Part shown: piece after piece, positions 1 to 6,488 of the stretch
Numbering within the stretch: position 1 is the first letter of the stretch
How the letters are laid out: the number at the start of each line of letters is the position of its first letter
Assembly (NCBI RefSeq): GCF_030504955.1
Contig: NZ_JAUKTR010000001.1
Coordinates: 310,001-374,000, forward strand
From: Peiella sedimenti
GTDB taxonomy: Bacteria > Pseudomonadota > Alphaproteobacteria > Caulobacterales > Caulobacteraceae
Reading direction: 5' to 3'
Length of the DNA stretch: 64,000 nucleotides
The notes under the pieces: model-generated
Databases searched by the model: none
Seen by the model: the letters and a program-made list of their open reading frames with translations, nothing else
What the model was told of the DNA's origin: nothing
Program-made: the position numbers and the translations under genes

Positions 1-1
1 G

Positions 2-38
2 TCAGCTTTCCCATGCTGCCGGCGGCGAGGTTCGGGGT
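2..38. repeat. Direct repeat, copy 1 (37 bp)
   Basis: This stretch recurs with about four differences at 386-421. Both copies share the core CCCATGCTGCCGG and end in TTCGGGGT. They flank the first small gene and lie next to a second repeated motif, so they look like pieces of a degenerate intergenic repeat family. The sequence similarity is seen directly; the family membership is inferred. Confidence 0.6.
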
Positions 39-49
39 CATTAGTGAAT

Positions 50-79
50 GACCGCTCTCGACCCATTGCGGACACTAGC
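50..79. repeat. Imperfect palindromic intergenic repeat, copy 1
   Basis: The motif has the form GACCGC, a pyrimidine-rich middle containing CGACCCATT, then GCGGAC. It is related to the copy at 315-343. Its outer ends are inverted repeats (GTCCGC against GCGGAC in the better copy). It covers the stop codon of the minus-strand gene at 75-293, so that gene ends inside the repeat. Confidence 0.5.
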
Positions 80-293
80 CGTCCTCGCCGAACACTGAAG
101 GTTCGATGTCCATAGTCGCTCCCTTCAGTCGCTGCTTTGCGCACGAGGAGTGGGCATAGACTTGTTGGATCGGGTCGTCGTTGGTTCGGGGACCATCGTG
201 CCAACGCCATAGGCCCTCAAGCGTCACAAGGATCGCCCCGTCGTCGGAACGTTCGATCCCCCGGTCGCAGAACCAACACGAATATTCGGCCAT
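75..293 (-). CDS. Small CxxC/HxxC hypothetical protein
   Basis: A 72-residue protein of unknown function. Cys6 and Cys9 form a CxxC pair, and His48 and Cys51 form an HxxC pair, which would suit a small structural zinc site. The middle (residues 22-50) has an aromatic-rich segment with GLWRW, and the C-terminus is acidic. No clear Shine-Dalgarno sequence precedes the ATG. The stop codon lies in a degenerate repeat, so the C-terminal residues may vary between strains. The sequence does not look like an out-of-frame translation, because cysteines, tryptophans and charges are arranged as in a folded mini-domain. Zinc binding is inference only. Confidence 0.6.
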   Translation of the reverse strand: MAEYSCWFCDRGIERSDDGAILVTLEGLWRWHDGPRTNDDPIQQVYAHSSCAKQRLKGATMDIEPSVFGEDG

Positions 294-314
294 GATCGTA
301 GCTTAGCGTTGGAG

Positions 315-343
315 ATGTCCGCTTCCCACCCTTGGCGGACTCT
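315..343. repeat. Palindromic intergenic repeat, copy 2
   Basis: ATGTCCGCTTCCCACCC followed by a segment ending GGCGGACTCT; GTCCGC and GCGGAC are inverted repeats around a short loop. It is a relative of the motif at 50-79 and lies just upstream of the minus-strand CxxC/HxxC gene. It does not look like a promoter. Confidence 0.5.
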
Positions 344-385
344 CGCGACGTCCACAATTCAGGTCTGTGTGATGGCCGGTAATGA

Positions 386-421
386 TCAGCTTCCCCATGC
401 TGCCGGGGGCGAGTTCGGGGT
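386..421. repeat. Direct repeat, copy 2 (36 bp)
   Basis: This is the second copy of the sequence at 2-38, sharing CCCATGCTGCCGG and TTCGGGGT. The 171 bases between the genes at 293 and 465 are mostly made of this repeat and the palindromic motif at 315-343. I see no other signal there. Confidence 0.55.
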
Positions 422-464
422 GGTGGCTATTGCCGGGCGGAGAACCCTGAGACACGTTCAGCGG

Positions 465-710
465 ATGGGCTCTACGATCATCACCCCTAAGCAAGGTCTG
501 TGGGCTGCGCTTTCCGTCCTGCTGCTGCTGGCCGGGCTTGCCGCATCGCGCCGAGCCGGCGTGCTGCAATACTTGTGCTTCGTGGTGCTGGCGGTCGGCT
601 TTGCGGCCTACGTCATGGGGTTGGTACGTCTTGATCATCGCGGGTGTCCAAGGGGTGTGAGTCCCTTCGATCGATGCGCCCGACTAGGCCTTCCCCGCTG
701 CCCGACCTAA
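465..710 (+). CDS. Small two-helix membrane protein, hypothetical
   Basis: An 81-residue reading frame. I place the start at 465 rather than at 309, because the upstream extension crosses two degenerate repeats and gives low-complexity peptide. Residues 9-26 and 31-54 are hydrophobic and could form two membrane helices joined by a short basic loop (ASRRAG). The last 25 residues are basic and cysteine-containing and may not be conserved. No good Shine-Dalgarno sequence is visible. I do not recognise a family; the helical part argues for a real gene, the poor start against it. Confidence 0.35.
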   Translation: MGSTIITPKQGLWAALSVLLLLAGLAASRRAGVLQYLCFVVLAVGFAAYVMGLVRLDHRGCPRGVSPFDRCARLGLPRCPT

Positions 711-720
711 GCTCGCCGCC

Positions 721-1284
721 ATGGGACTTCTGACCTTCTGCATGAACGTCACGCTGGACGGCTGCGTCGATCACCAGGAGGGGATCGCCGACGACGAGAC
801 CCACGCCTTCTACACCCGGCTGATGGACGAGGCCGGGGCCATGCTGTGGGGCCGCGTCACCTATGAGTTGATGGAGGCCTACTGGCCGCTGGTCGCGCGC
901 CGCGAGGTGGAGGCGCCGCCGGCCCTGCAAGACTGGGCCGACAAGCTGGAGACCAAGCCGAAGTATGTGGTCTCGGCCACGCGGACGGACTTCCCCTGGA
1001 CCAACAGCCATCATCTGGCGGGGGATTTGCGGGCCGGCGTCGAGCGGCTGAAGGCGGCGACGCCGGGCGGCGTGCTGCTGGGCAGCGGCCAGCTGGCGGC
1101 GGCGCTGGACCGGCTGGACCTGATCGATGAGTACCGGTTCCTGATCCACCCCAGGATCGTTGGGCGAGGCCCGACCCTGTTCGAGAGCGGGTTGCCCCGG
1201 ACGCGGCGGCTGGCGCTGATCTCGGCCAGGTCCATGAGCAACGGGGCGGTGGCGATGCATTACCGGCGCGAGCCGCCATGCTGA
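721..1284 (+). CDS. Dihydrofolate-reductase-fold (RibD C-terminal) family protein
   Basis: A 187-residue cytosolic protein of the RibD-C/DHFR-like family, whose members are NAD(P)H-dependent reductases of often unknown substrate. The N-terminus has the family pattern of a beta strand followed by SLDG-like residues (here NVTLDGCVD), then GRVTYE near residue 44. A glycine-rich turn follows (GGVLLGSGQLAAALDRLDLIDEY, residues about 116-138). The C-terminal strand with the PRIVGRGPTLFE motif is typical. Length matches the family. The stop overlaps the start of the next gene by 7 bases, which suggests co-transcription. The specific substrate cannot be told from sequence. Confidence 0.85.
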   Translation: MGLLTFCMNVTLDGCVDHQEGIADDETHAFYTRLMDEAGAMLWGRVTYELMEAYWPLVARREVEAPPALQDWADKLETKPKYVVSATRTDFPWTNSHHLAGDLRAGVERLKAATPGGVLLGSGQLAAALDRLDLIDEYRFLIHPRIVGRGPTLFESGLPRTRRLALISARSMSNGAVAMHYRREPPC

Positions 1285-1679
1285 AGCCGGGGATGTCGGC
1301 GCCGTTGGGAATGGGGCTGTTCGCCCTGTTCGCGGTGCTGGCTGGGCTGGCGCTGCTGATGGCGACCAACCATGCGGCGCCCGGCTGCACCGGACCGGCG
1401 GTGGCCCGGTGCGACTATGTGGCGGTGGCCACGGATGCGCTGGAGGACCGCGGCTATTCATTCCGGCCGACGCTGGCGACCGGCGTCTATGACGAAGGCT
1501 CGTCGGTGCGGGTGCAGCAGATTATTCCCTTTGATCCGAATGCGCTGGTGCACGGCTCATCGGTACTGATCGACAAGCGCAGCTGCCGCGTCTGCATGAT
1601 CGACGATCACCAGATGGCTGAGAACGGCACGCTGGGGCGCCTGCTGATGCGGGCGCCGGCGGTGGAGGCTCTGGGCTAG
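1278..1679 (+). CDS. Hypothetical protein with N-terminal membrane anchor
   Basis: A 133-residue protein. Residues about 11-30 are strongly hydrophobic and look like a signal anchor or uncleaved signal peptide. The rest would then lie in the periplasm. It contains four cysteines (two in GCTG...ARC just after the anchor, two in the C-x2-C pair CRVC near residue 102), suggesting possible disulfides or metal binding. The start overlaps the previous gene by 7 bases. I recognise no family. Confidence 0.6.
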   Translation: MLKPGMSAPLGMGLFALFAVLAGLALLMATNHAAPGCTGPAVARCDYVAVATDALEDRGYSFRPTLATGVYDEGSSVRVQQIIPFDPNALVHGSSVLIDKRSCRVCMIDDHQMAENGTLGRLLMRAPAVEALG

Positions 1680-1769
1680 GTCGTTTCTCACCGCTTGCTC
1701 ACATTTCGCTCATGCCGCTCACGGCCCGCTGCGGCAGGGTCGGCGCCTCATGCCAGAGGAGGCGAGACG

Positions 1770-2345
1770 ATGCGGGCGGACGTGGTGAAGACGGGCCAGT
1801 GGTACGACACGGCCCTGAGGGCCCTGATGTGGGGCGGGGCGGGGGCGCTGTTGCTGGCGCCGGCCGTGGCTATGCGGTTCACCAGCGAGGTGAACTGGAC
1901 GGGATCGGACTTCATCTTCGCCGGGGTGCTGCTGTTCAGCGCCTGCGGGACGATTGAACTGGCCCTGCGGGCGAGCGGCGCCCTGTCCTATCGGGCCGGG
2001 GTGGCGACGGCGGTCGGGACCGCCTTCCTGCTGATCTGGGCCAATCTGGCCGTGGGCATTTTCGGCGACGAGGACAACGCGGCCAACCTGTGGCTGTTCG
2101 CCGGGCCGCTGGCGGCGGTGATCGGCGCCATCGTGGCGCGCGGCCGGGCCCGGCGCATGATGTGGGCGATGATCGCGGCCGGCGCCGTGCAGGCGGCCAT
2201 GGGGGCCGTGGCGGCCCAGGCGGGCGCCTGGGAGCTGGATCCGCGCGGCCTGTGGCAGGGATTGATCGCTTCGGCGGTTTTCACCGGCATGTGGCTGCTG
2301 GCCGCGGCCTTCTTCAGCGCGGCGGGGCGGTCAGCCCGAGACTGA
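1770..2345 (+). CDS. Multi-pass inner-membrane protein, unknown function
   Basis: A 191-residue integral membrane protein with about six predicted helices in three hairpins. I choose the ATG at 1770 because GAGGAGGCGA lies just upstream; an upstream in-frame start at 1695 would add a non-membrane basic segment. Charged loops such as FGDEDNAAN and RGRARRMM separate the helices. No transport or enzyme motif is visible. The gene ends by overlapping the convergent small gene at 2331-2486. Confidence 0.7.
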   Translation: MRADVVKTGQWYDTALRALMWGGAGALLLAPAVAMRFTSEVNWTGSDFIFAGVLLFSACGTIELALRASGALSYRAGVATAVGTAFLLIWANLAVGIFGDEDNAANLWLFAGPLAAVIGAIVARGRARRMMWAMIAAGAVQAAMGAVAAQAGAWELDPRGLWQGLIASAVFTGMWLLAAAFFSAAGRSARD

Positions 2346-2486
2346 CCGCCAAGCCAGCCTGAGCAGACCGACCACGGCCGCGGCCGGGATCAGGATCAGC
2401 AGACCCTTGAGGATCAGCCAGACCAGGCTGAGACCGAGGAAGGCGGGCAGGCCGATGTCGCGTTGCGGCGGGTCTTCGGGCGTCAT
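2331..2486 (-). CDS. Small single-helix membrane protein
   Basis: A 51-residue reading frame: a polar N-terminus rich in D, E and P (residues 1-11), a long hydrophobic stretch (about 14-40) and a basic C-terminus (LRLAWRSVSG). This is the layout of a small inner-membrane protein. The 3' end overlaps the convergent gene at 1770-2345 by 15 bases. An earlier in-frame start exists at 2540. Neither start has a good ribosome-binding site, so the call is tentative. Confidence 0.45.
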   Translation of the reverse strand: MTPEDPPQRDIGLPAFLGLSLVWLILKGLLILIPAAAVVGLLRLAWRSVSG

Positions 2487-2571
2487 CGGCGCAGCAATAC
2501 AAACCCCGCGCCGCTCGTCGAGGCCGCGCGGGGCGATCATTCCCGAGCGCGTGAGGCGCCGGGTCTTGCGG

Positions 2572-2606
2572 GGGGCGCGGCCGACGGGGTCGCGCCCCTT
2601 TTATTT
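2572..2606 (+). terminator. Terminator-like hairpin before the GTA capsid gene
   Basis: GGGGCGCG at 2572-2579 pairs perfectly with CGCGCCCC at 2591-2598 around an 11-base loop. TTTTATTT follows directly at 2599-2606. This is the form of a Rho-independent terminator. The capsid Shine-Dalgarno GGAG starts one base later and the ATG is at 2616. It could stop transcription entering the GTA block, or act as an attenuator. The structure is seen; the function is inferred. Confidence 0.55.
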
Positions 2607-2615
2607 GGAGCACCC

Positions 2616-3842
2616 ATGAAAGAGACCAAGCAAGCCGCCTCGAGCCCCGAGGCGCGCGCGGCCATGCACGAGATGATGGCCGCCTTCGAGGCCTTCAAGG
2701 CGGCCAATGACGAGCGGCTGGAGGCGCTGGAGCAGAAGGCCGGGGACGGCCTGCTGGAGGAGAAGGTGGGCCGCATCGACCTGGCCCTGCAGGCGGCGCA
2801 GCGGCGCCTGGACCGGGCCATGAGCGAGGCGCGGCGGCCAGCCATTGGTGAGGCGGCTAACGACCCCGACAGGATGGGTGGCGAGGCCAAGAGCGCCTTC
2901 GCCGGCTATCTGAAGACGGGCGCGGCGCACGGCCTGATCGAGGTGAAGGCGGGCCTGTCCACCGGGCCCAGCTCGGGCGGCTATATCGCACCGGCCCAGA
3001 CGGAACGGCTGATCGAGCGGCGGCTGATGGCGGCCAGCCCCATGCGCGAGATCGCCACGGTCAGGACCATCGGCCAGGGTGTGTTCAAGAAGCCGGTCTC
3101 GACGGCGGGCGTGGAGGCCGGATGGGTGGCCGAGACGGCGGCGCGCCCTGAGACCGATCCGGCGACCCTGGCCCTGCTGGAGTTTCCGGCGGCGGACCTC
3201 TACGCCAATCCGGCGGCGACCCAAGGGTTGCTGGACGACGCGTTCCTGGACCTGGACGAATGGCTGGCCGCCGAGGTGGAGGACGCCTTCGCCGCCCAGG
3301 AGACCGAGGCCTTCGTGCTGGGCGACGGGACCAACAAGCCCAAGGGCTTCCTGGCCTATGAGACGGTGGCCGACAACGCCCACGCCTGGGGCAAGATCGG
3401 CTATGTGGCCACGGGCGTGGACGGGGATTTCGGCGACGATCCGGTGGACGATCTGATCGACCTGATCCATGCGCCCAAGTCGCAGTACCGGGCGCAGGGC
3501 CGCTTCGTGCTGAACCGCAGGACGGCGGCGCGCATCCGCAAGTTCAAGGACGCGGACGGCAACTATGTCTGGAGCCCGGCGGTGCAGCCGGGGGCGCAGG
3601 CCAGCTTGCTCGGCTATCCGGTGACGGAGATCGAGACCATGCCGGATGTGGCCGAGGACAGCCTGTCGGTGGCCTTCGGCGACTTCCGCAAGGGCTATCT
3701 GATCGTCGACCGGGCGGGGGTGCGCGTGCTGCGCGATCCGTTCTCGGCCAAGCCCTATGTGCTGTTCTACACGACCAAGCGCGTGGGCGGCGGGGTGCAG
3801 AACTTCGATGCGCTGAAGGTGCTGAAGTTCAGCGCCAGCTGA
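2616..3842 (+). CDS. GTA major capsid protein, HK97 family (g5 equivalent)
   Basis: A 408-residue HK97-fold capsid protein that would build the shell of gene transfer agent particles. Residues 1-95 are charged and heptad-like, as expected for the N-terminal delta (scaffold) segment removed by the protease. The fold proper starts near SSGGYIAPAQTERLIERR and includes the typical FVLGDGTNKPKGFL segment, the VLNRRTAARIRKFKD strand-helix, and a C-terminal AFGDFRKGYLIVDR region. The ATG at 2616 is preceded by GGAG. Usually a protease gene sits directly upstream; here there is none, although the cleavable N-terminus is present. The adaptor gene follows after a repeat-filled gap of 227 bases. Confidence 0.93.
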   Translation: MKETKQAASSPEARAAMHEMMAAFEAFKAANDERLEALEQKAGDGLLEEKVGRIDLALQAAQRRLDRAMSEARRPAIGEAANDPDRMGGEAKSAFAGYLKTGAAHGLIEVKAGLSTGPSSGGYIAPAQTERLIERRLMAASPMREIATVRTIGQGVFKKPVSTAGVEAGWVAETAARPETDPATLALLEFPAADLYANPAATQGLLDDAFLDLDEWLAAEVEDAFAAQETEAFVLGDGTNKPKGFLAYETVADNAHAWGKIGYVATGVDGDFGDDPVDDLIDLIHAPKSQYRAQGRFVLNRRTAARIRKFKDADGNYVWSPAVQPGAQASLLGYPVTEIETMPDVAEDSLSVAFGDFRKGYLIVDRAGVRVLRDPFSAKPYVLFYTTKRVGGGVQNFDALKVLKFSAS

Positions 3843-3848
3843 GGAATT

Positions 3849-3877
3849 GGCGAGTGGTTAGTGGCGAGTGGCGAGTG
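3849..3877 (+). repeat. Short tandem repeat of GGCGAGTG
   Basis: The unit GGCGAGTG occurs three times with small spacers (TGGCGAGTGGTTAGTGGCGA and onward), just after the capsid stop codon. It opens the repeat-filled gap between the capsid and adaptor genes. It has no coding potential that I can see. Confidence 0.6.
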
Positions 3878-3912
3878 ATCGCTGCTCGCCGTCGGCCCTA
3901 TGCGCCTGATCT

Positions 3913-4040
3913 CGCCCCCTCCACCACGCTGCGCGTGGTCCCCCTCCCCCGTTTCACGGGGGAGGATTGAGTGTCGCGACCCTGATCTCCTCCCCCGCAT
4001 GCGGGGGAGGGGGACCGCCTGAAAGGCGGTGGAGGGGGCG
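3913..4040. repeat. Inverted pair of palindromic intergenic repeats in the GTA operon
   Basis: The left arm (3913-3966) starts CGCCCCCTCCACCAC and ends CGGGGGAGGA. The right arm (3988-4040) is its near-complete inverted copy, starting TCCTCCCCCG and ending GTGGAGGGGGCG. Each arm also contains its own hairpins (for example CCCCCG-TTTCA-CGGGGG and CCGCC-TGAAA-GGCGG). The whole unit could fold as one long stem of about 50 bp in RNA. It resembles the REP or CIR type of element of GC-rich alphaproteobacteria. A shorter relative is at 43317-43343. Confidence 0.75.
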
Positions 4041-4069
4041 GGAACACCCCCAGACATAAGAGATTCCTC

Positions 4070-4315
4070 ATGACCGACCCCGTGACCCTGGCGGAGGCGA
4101 AGCTGTTCCTGCGTGTCGAGCACGACGCCGAGGACGGGCTGATCCAGCTGATGATCGAGGCGGCCAAGGCCGCCGTGGAGGCCGAGGCGGGCGTGGTGCT
4201 GGACGCCGGCTCGGCGCCGGGGCTGCGCCTGGCGGTGCTGGGCCGGGTCGCCCAGGCCTATGACCGGCGGGAGGGCGGCCCGGTGCCGCCCGAGCAGCGG
4301 CGGGTGCGGCTGTGA
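4070..4315 (+). CDS. GTA head-tail adaptor protein (g6 equivalent)
   Basis: An 81-residue protein of the phage head-tail connector (gp6-like) family. It starts with the family pattern PVTLAEAKLFLRV followed by an acidic DAEDGLIQLMIEAAKAAVEAEAG helix. It would bind the portal and join head to tail. It is shorter than many phage members, ending soon after the second helix. The start has only a weak ribosome-binding site (AAGAGA), and the gene follows a large palindromic repeat, so translation may be low. The stop overlaps the next gene's GTG start. Confidence 0.8.
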   Translation: MTDPVTLAEAKLFLRVEHDAEDGLIQLMIEAAKAAVEAEAGVVLDAGSAPGLRLAVLGRVAQAYDRREGGPVPPEQRRVRL

Positions 4316-4629
4316 CGCCTGTGGACAGAACCTTGGCCGAGCTGTTCGAGGCGGTGGAGGCCGAGACGCCGCTGGGCGGGCGCACGCGCGCGCTGAATAG
4401 ACTGGGGCGGCTGTGGCTGACCGTGCTGTCCACGCGGCGAAGCGAGGACAAGCCGGGCGAGGCGCCGCCCGTCGGCAGCGCGGAAAGCCTTGCAGAGTGC
4501 CGGTCCGACCCGCGCCTGACCGAAGGGCGATGGGTGCGCATGGGCGGCGCGGACTGGCGCGTCGTCCACGCCGAGCCGGACCGGCCGAGACTGGGCCGGA
4601 TGACGCTGCGTCTGCGGCGCGAACCGTAA
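4312..4629 (+). CDS. GTA head closure / stopper protein (g7 equivalent)
   Basis: A 105-residue protein placed where RcGTA g7 lies. The GTG start overlaps the g6 stop by four bases (GTGA), indicating translational coupling. The C-terminal half, with RWVRMGGADWRVVHAEPDR and LRLRRE, fits the small beta-barrel head-tail joining family (gp16/SPP1-like). The N-terminal half is helical. Assignment rests on order, size and this C-terminal pattern. Confidence 0.7.
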   Translation: MTPVDRTLAELFEAVEAETPLGGRTRALNRLGRLWLTVLSTRRSEDKPGEAPPVGSAESLAECRSDPRLTEGRWVRMGGADWRVVHAEPDRPRLGRMTLRLRREP

Positions 4630-4647
4630 GCTCGAAAGGTCCACACC

Positions 4648-5073
4648 ATGATTGATCCTGAACGGGCCCTGCAAAGGGGCCTGATCGACCACCTGCGCGG
4701 CGATGCGGCGCTGAAGGCCCTGCTGGGCGATCCGGCCCGCATCTGGGACCAGCCGCCGGAAAAGCCGCTCTATCCGTACCTGGTGCTGGGGCGGCTGGAG
4801 GCGCGGTCCCTTGAGGGACTGGCGGGCGGGCTGGAGCAGGCCCTGACCCTGACCTGCGTGTCGCGCTTCGGCGGCGCCGAGGAGGCCAAGGCGGTGACGG
4901 CGGCGGTGCGCGCGCGTCTGCATGACGCGGACCTGACGCTGGAGGCGCACCGGCTGGTCAGCGCGGCGGTCACCTACTCAGACGTGTTCCGGGGCGCGGA
5001 CTGGCGCTCGACCTATGGCGTGGTGCGGCTGAGGGCCGTGACCGAGCCGCTGATCGAAGAGGAGGCGGCCTGA
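4648..5073 (+). CDS. GTA tail terminator, DUF3168 family (g8 equivalent)
   Basis: A 141-residue DUF3168 protein. The N-terminal ALQRGLIDHLRGDAALKALLG helix and the PYLVLGRLEARSL strand are typical of the family, as is the C-terminal FRGADWRSTYGVVRLRAVTEP. It would cap the tail tube and attach it to the head. The spacing of 18 bases from the previous gene contains a weak AAGGTCC ribosome-binding site. Its stop TGA shares one base with the ATG of the tail-tube gene. Confidence 0.87.
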   Translation: MIDPERALQRGLIDHLRGDAALKALLGDPARIWDQPPEKPLYPYLVLGRLEARSLEGLAGGLEQALTLTCVSRFGGAEEAKAVTAAVRARLHDADLTLEAHRLVSAAVTYSDVFRGADWRSTYGVVRLRAVTEPLIEEEAA

Positions 5074-5489
5074 TGGGGGCGCAGAAGGGCAAGGATCTGC
5101 TGCTGAAGATCGGCGACGGGGCCGAGCCGGAGGCGTTCACGACGGTGGCGGGCCTGAGGGCGCGGACCATCTCGCTGAACGCGCGCAGCGTCGACGCCAC
5201 CGATGCGGACAGCGCCGGGCGCTGGCGCGAACTGCTGGCCGGGGCGGGCGTGAAGTCGGCGGCCGTGTCGGGGCAGGGCGTGTTCCGCGACGCAGCCAGC
5301 GACGCCCTGGTGCGGGAGGCCTTCTTCGAGCAGGCGGCGAGGACCTGGCGGCTGATCGTGCCGGACTTCGGCGTGCTGGAAGGGCCGTTCCTGGTGGCGG
5401 CCCTGGAATACGCAGGCGAGCACGACGGTGAGGCGAGCTTCGCCCTGACCCTGTCGAGCGCCGGCGAGATCAGCTTTGAGGCGCTTTAG
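5073..5489 (+). CDS. GTA major tail (tube) protein, TP901-1 family (g9 equivalent)
   Basis: A 138-residue phage major tail protein. It begins with the family signature GKDLLLKIGDG, then FTTVAGLRARTISLNARSVDATDADSAGRWREL. This region is almost diagnostic for GTA tail tubes. The length matches RcGTA g9. The ATG overlaps the previous stop by one base and the next gene starts directly after the stop. Confidence 0.93.
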   Translation: MGAQKGKDLLLKIGDGAEPEAFTTVAGLRARTISLNARSVDATDADSAGRWRELLAGAGVKSAAVSGQGVFRDAASDALVREAFFEQAARTWRLIVPDFGVLEGPFLVAALEYAGEHDGEASFALTLSSAGEISFEAL

Positions 5490-5768
5490 ATGAACGGGGT
5501 GCGCGGCGAGGTGGAGGCCGAGCTGGGCGGCCGGATGAGGCGGCTGTGTCTGACGCTGGGCGCCCTGGCCGAGATCGAAACGGCGCTGGGGGTCGGCGGG
5601 GCCGGGGCCCTGGCGGAGCGGATGGCGGGCTTGAGTGCGCGGGAGGTTGAGGCGGTGTTGGCGGCCCTGCTGAAGGGCGGCGCGGAGGGCGATGCGGACC
5701 TGTCGGACGTGACGCCGCTGGAGGCGGCCCGGGCGATCGCGGCGGCCTTCCGGGCGGCGGCGCCGTGA
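5490..5768 (+). CDS. GTA tail assembly chaperone family protein (g10 equivalent)
   Basis: A 92-residue protein of the gene-transfer-agent family of tail-tube associated chaperones. The pattern GGRMRRLCLTLGALAEIETALG followed by LAERMAGLSAREVEAVLAALLKGG is characteristic. In tailed phages the genes here help assemble the tube around the tape measure. There is no gap from the tail-tube stop, and the next gene's GTG overlaps the stop, so all are translationally coupled. Confidence 0.87.
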   Translation: MNGVRGEVEAELGGRMRRLCLTLGALAEIETALGVGGAGALAERMAGLSAREVEAVLAALLKGGAEGDADLSDVTPLEAARAIAAAFRAAAP

Positions 5769-5944
5769 CGGACTGGGCTGCGGTCCTGAAGACCGGGCTG
5801 GCGCTGGGGATCGGCCCGGAGGCCCTGTGGCGGCTGTCGCTGAGGGAATGGCGGCTGCTGACCGGCGGCGAGGCGGGCCTGAAGCGCAATGGGCTGGAGG
5901 CGCTGATGGCGCGCTGGCCCGATGGAGGCGAGCATGAGGTTTGA
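5765..5944 (+). CDS. GTA small tail chaperone (g10.1 equivalent)
   Basis: A 59-residue protein starting at GTG 5765, which overlaps the g10 stop (GTGA), and ending at 5944 inside the first codons of the tape-measure gene. Residues VTDWAAVLKTGLALGIGPEALWRLSLREWRLLTGG match the GTA tail-assembly chaperone family, where a WRLS-REW core is usual. It is easily missed because it is short and overlapped at both ends. Position between g10 and the tape measure agrees with RcGTA g10.1. Confidence 0.8.
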   Translation: MTDWAAVLKTGLALGIGPEALWRLSLREWRLLTGGEAGLKRNGLEALMARWPDGGEHEV

Positions 5945-6476
5945 AACGGAACGCCCGCTGGATGAGCAAGCGCTGGGTGAGCGTAATTTGGCCGAGGGCG
6001 CGGCGGCGCTGGAGGCGCTGAAGCAGGCTGGGCAGGAGGCCGCCAAGGCCATCGACGACAGCTTCGCCGAGGCGGGGGCGAGCCTGGCCCGGTCGCTGGC
6101 GCGCGCGGCGGCGGACGGGGAGATCAGCCTGGCCGAACTGGCGCGGGCGGTGCTTGGCGCCGTCAACGCGGCCTATGGCGGCCATGGGAGTCTTGGCGGG
6201 GGCGGCGAGCTTGCCGAGGCCATCGGCCAGGCGGTCAGCGGCGCCTTTTCAGGCGCGCGGGCCGACGGCGGGCCGGTGCTGGCGAGCGGAAGCTATCTGG
6301 TGGGCGAGCGGGGGCCGGAGCTGTTCCGGCCCAGCCACGCCGGGAGCCTCGAAGCCCCCGGCGGGCGGGCGGTGACGGTGAACGTCACGGTGCAGGGCGA
6401 TGCAGCCCAGCTGTTGCGCTCGGAAGCGCAGATCGCCCAGGCTCTGGCGCGGGCCGTGAGCCTGGGCGTTCGCTAG
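5934..6476 (+). CDS. GTA tail tape-measure protein (g11 equivalent)
   Basis: A 180-residue tape-measure protein. The start ATG at 5934 lies inside the g10.1 gene. The N-terminal half is charged and helical. Residues about 85-130 are glycine and alanine-rich. The C-terminal part has the typical phage tail motif GGPVLASGSYLVGERGPELFRPSHAG and then VTVNVTVQGD, ending in a helix. It would set the tail length, predicting a very short tail, as known for GTAs. After this gene the co-directional operon is broken by a minus-strand DUF805 gene. Confidence 0.87.
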   Translation: MRFETERPLDEQALGERNLAEGAAALEALKQAGQEAAKAIDDSFAEAGASLARSLARAAADGEISLAELARAVLGAVNAAYGGHGSLGGGGELAEAIGQAVSGAFSGARADGGPVLASGSYLVGERGPELFRPSHAGSLEAPGGRAVTVNVTVQGDAAQLLRSEAQIAQALARAVSLGVR

Positions 6477-6488
6477 ATCACAAGCCGA

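Noticed and set aside
309..464. An upstream start for the small membrane protein at 465-710
   Set aside because: The segment consists of degenerate repeats and has no ribosome-binding site or recognisable peptide.
2463..2615. An upstream in-frame extension of the capsid gene
   Set aside because: It crosses the terminator-like hairpin and gives Arg/Ala/Gly-rich peptide. The ATG at 2616 has a proper ribosome-binding site and starts the known type of N-terminus.
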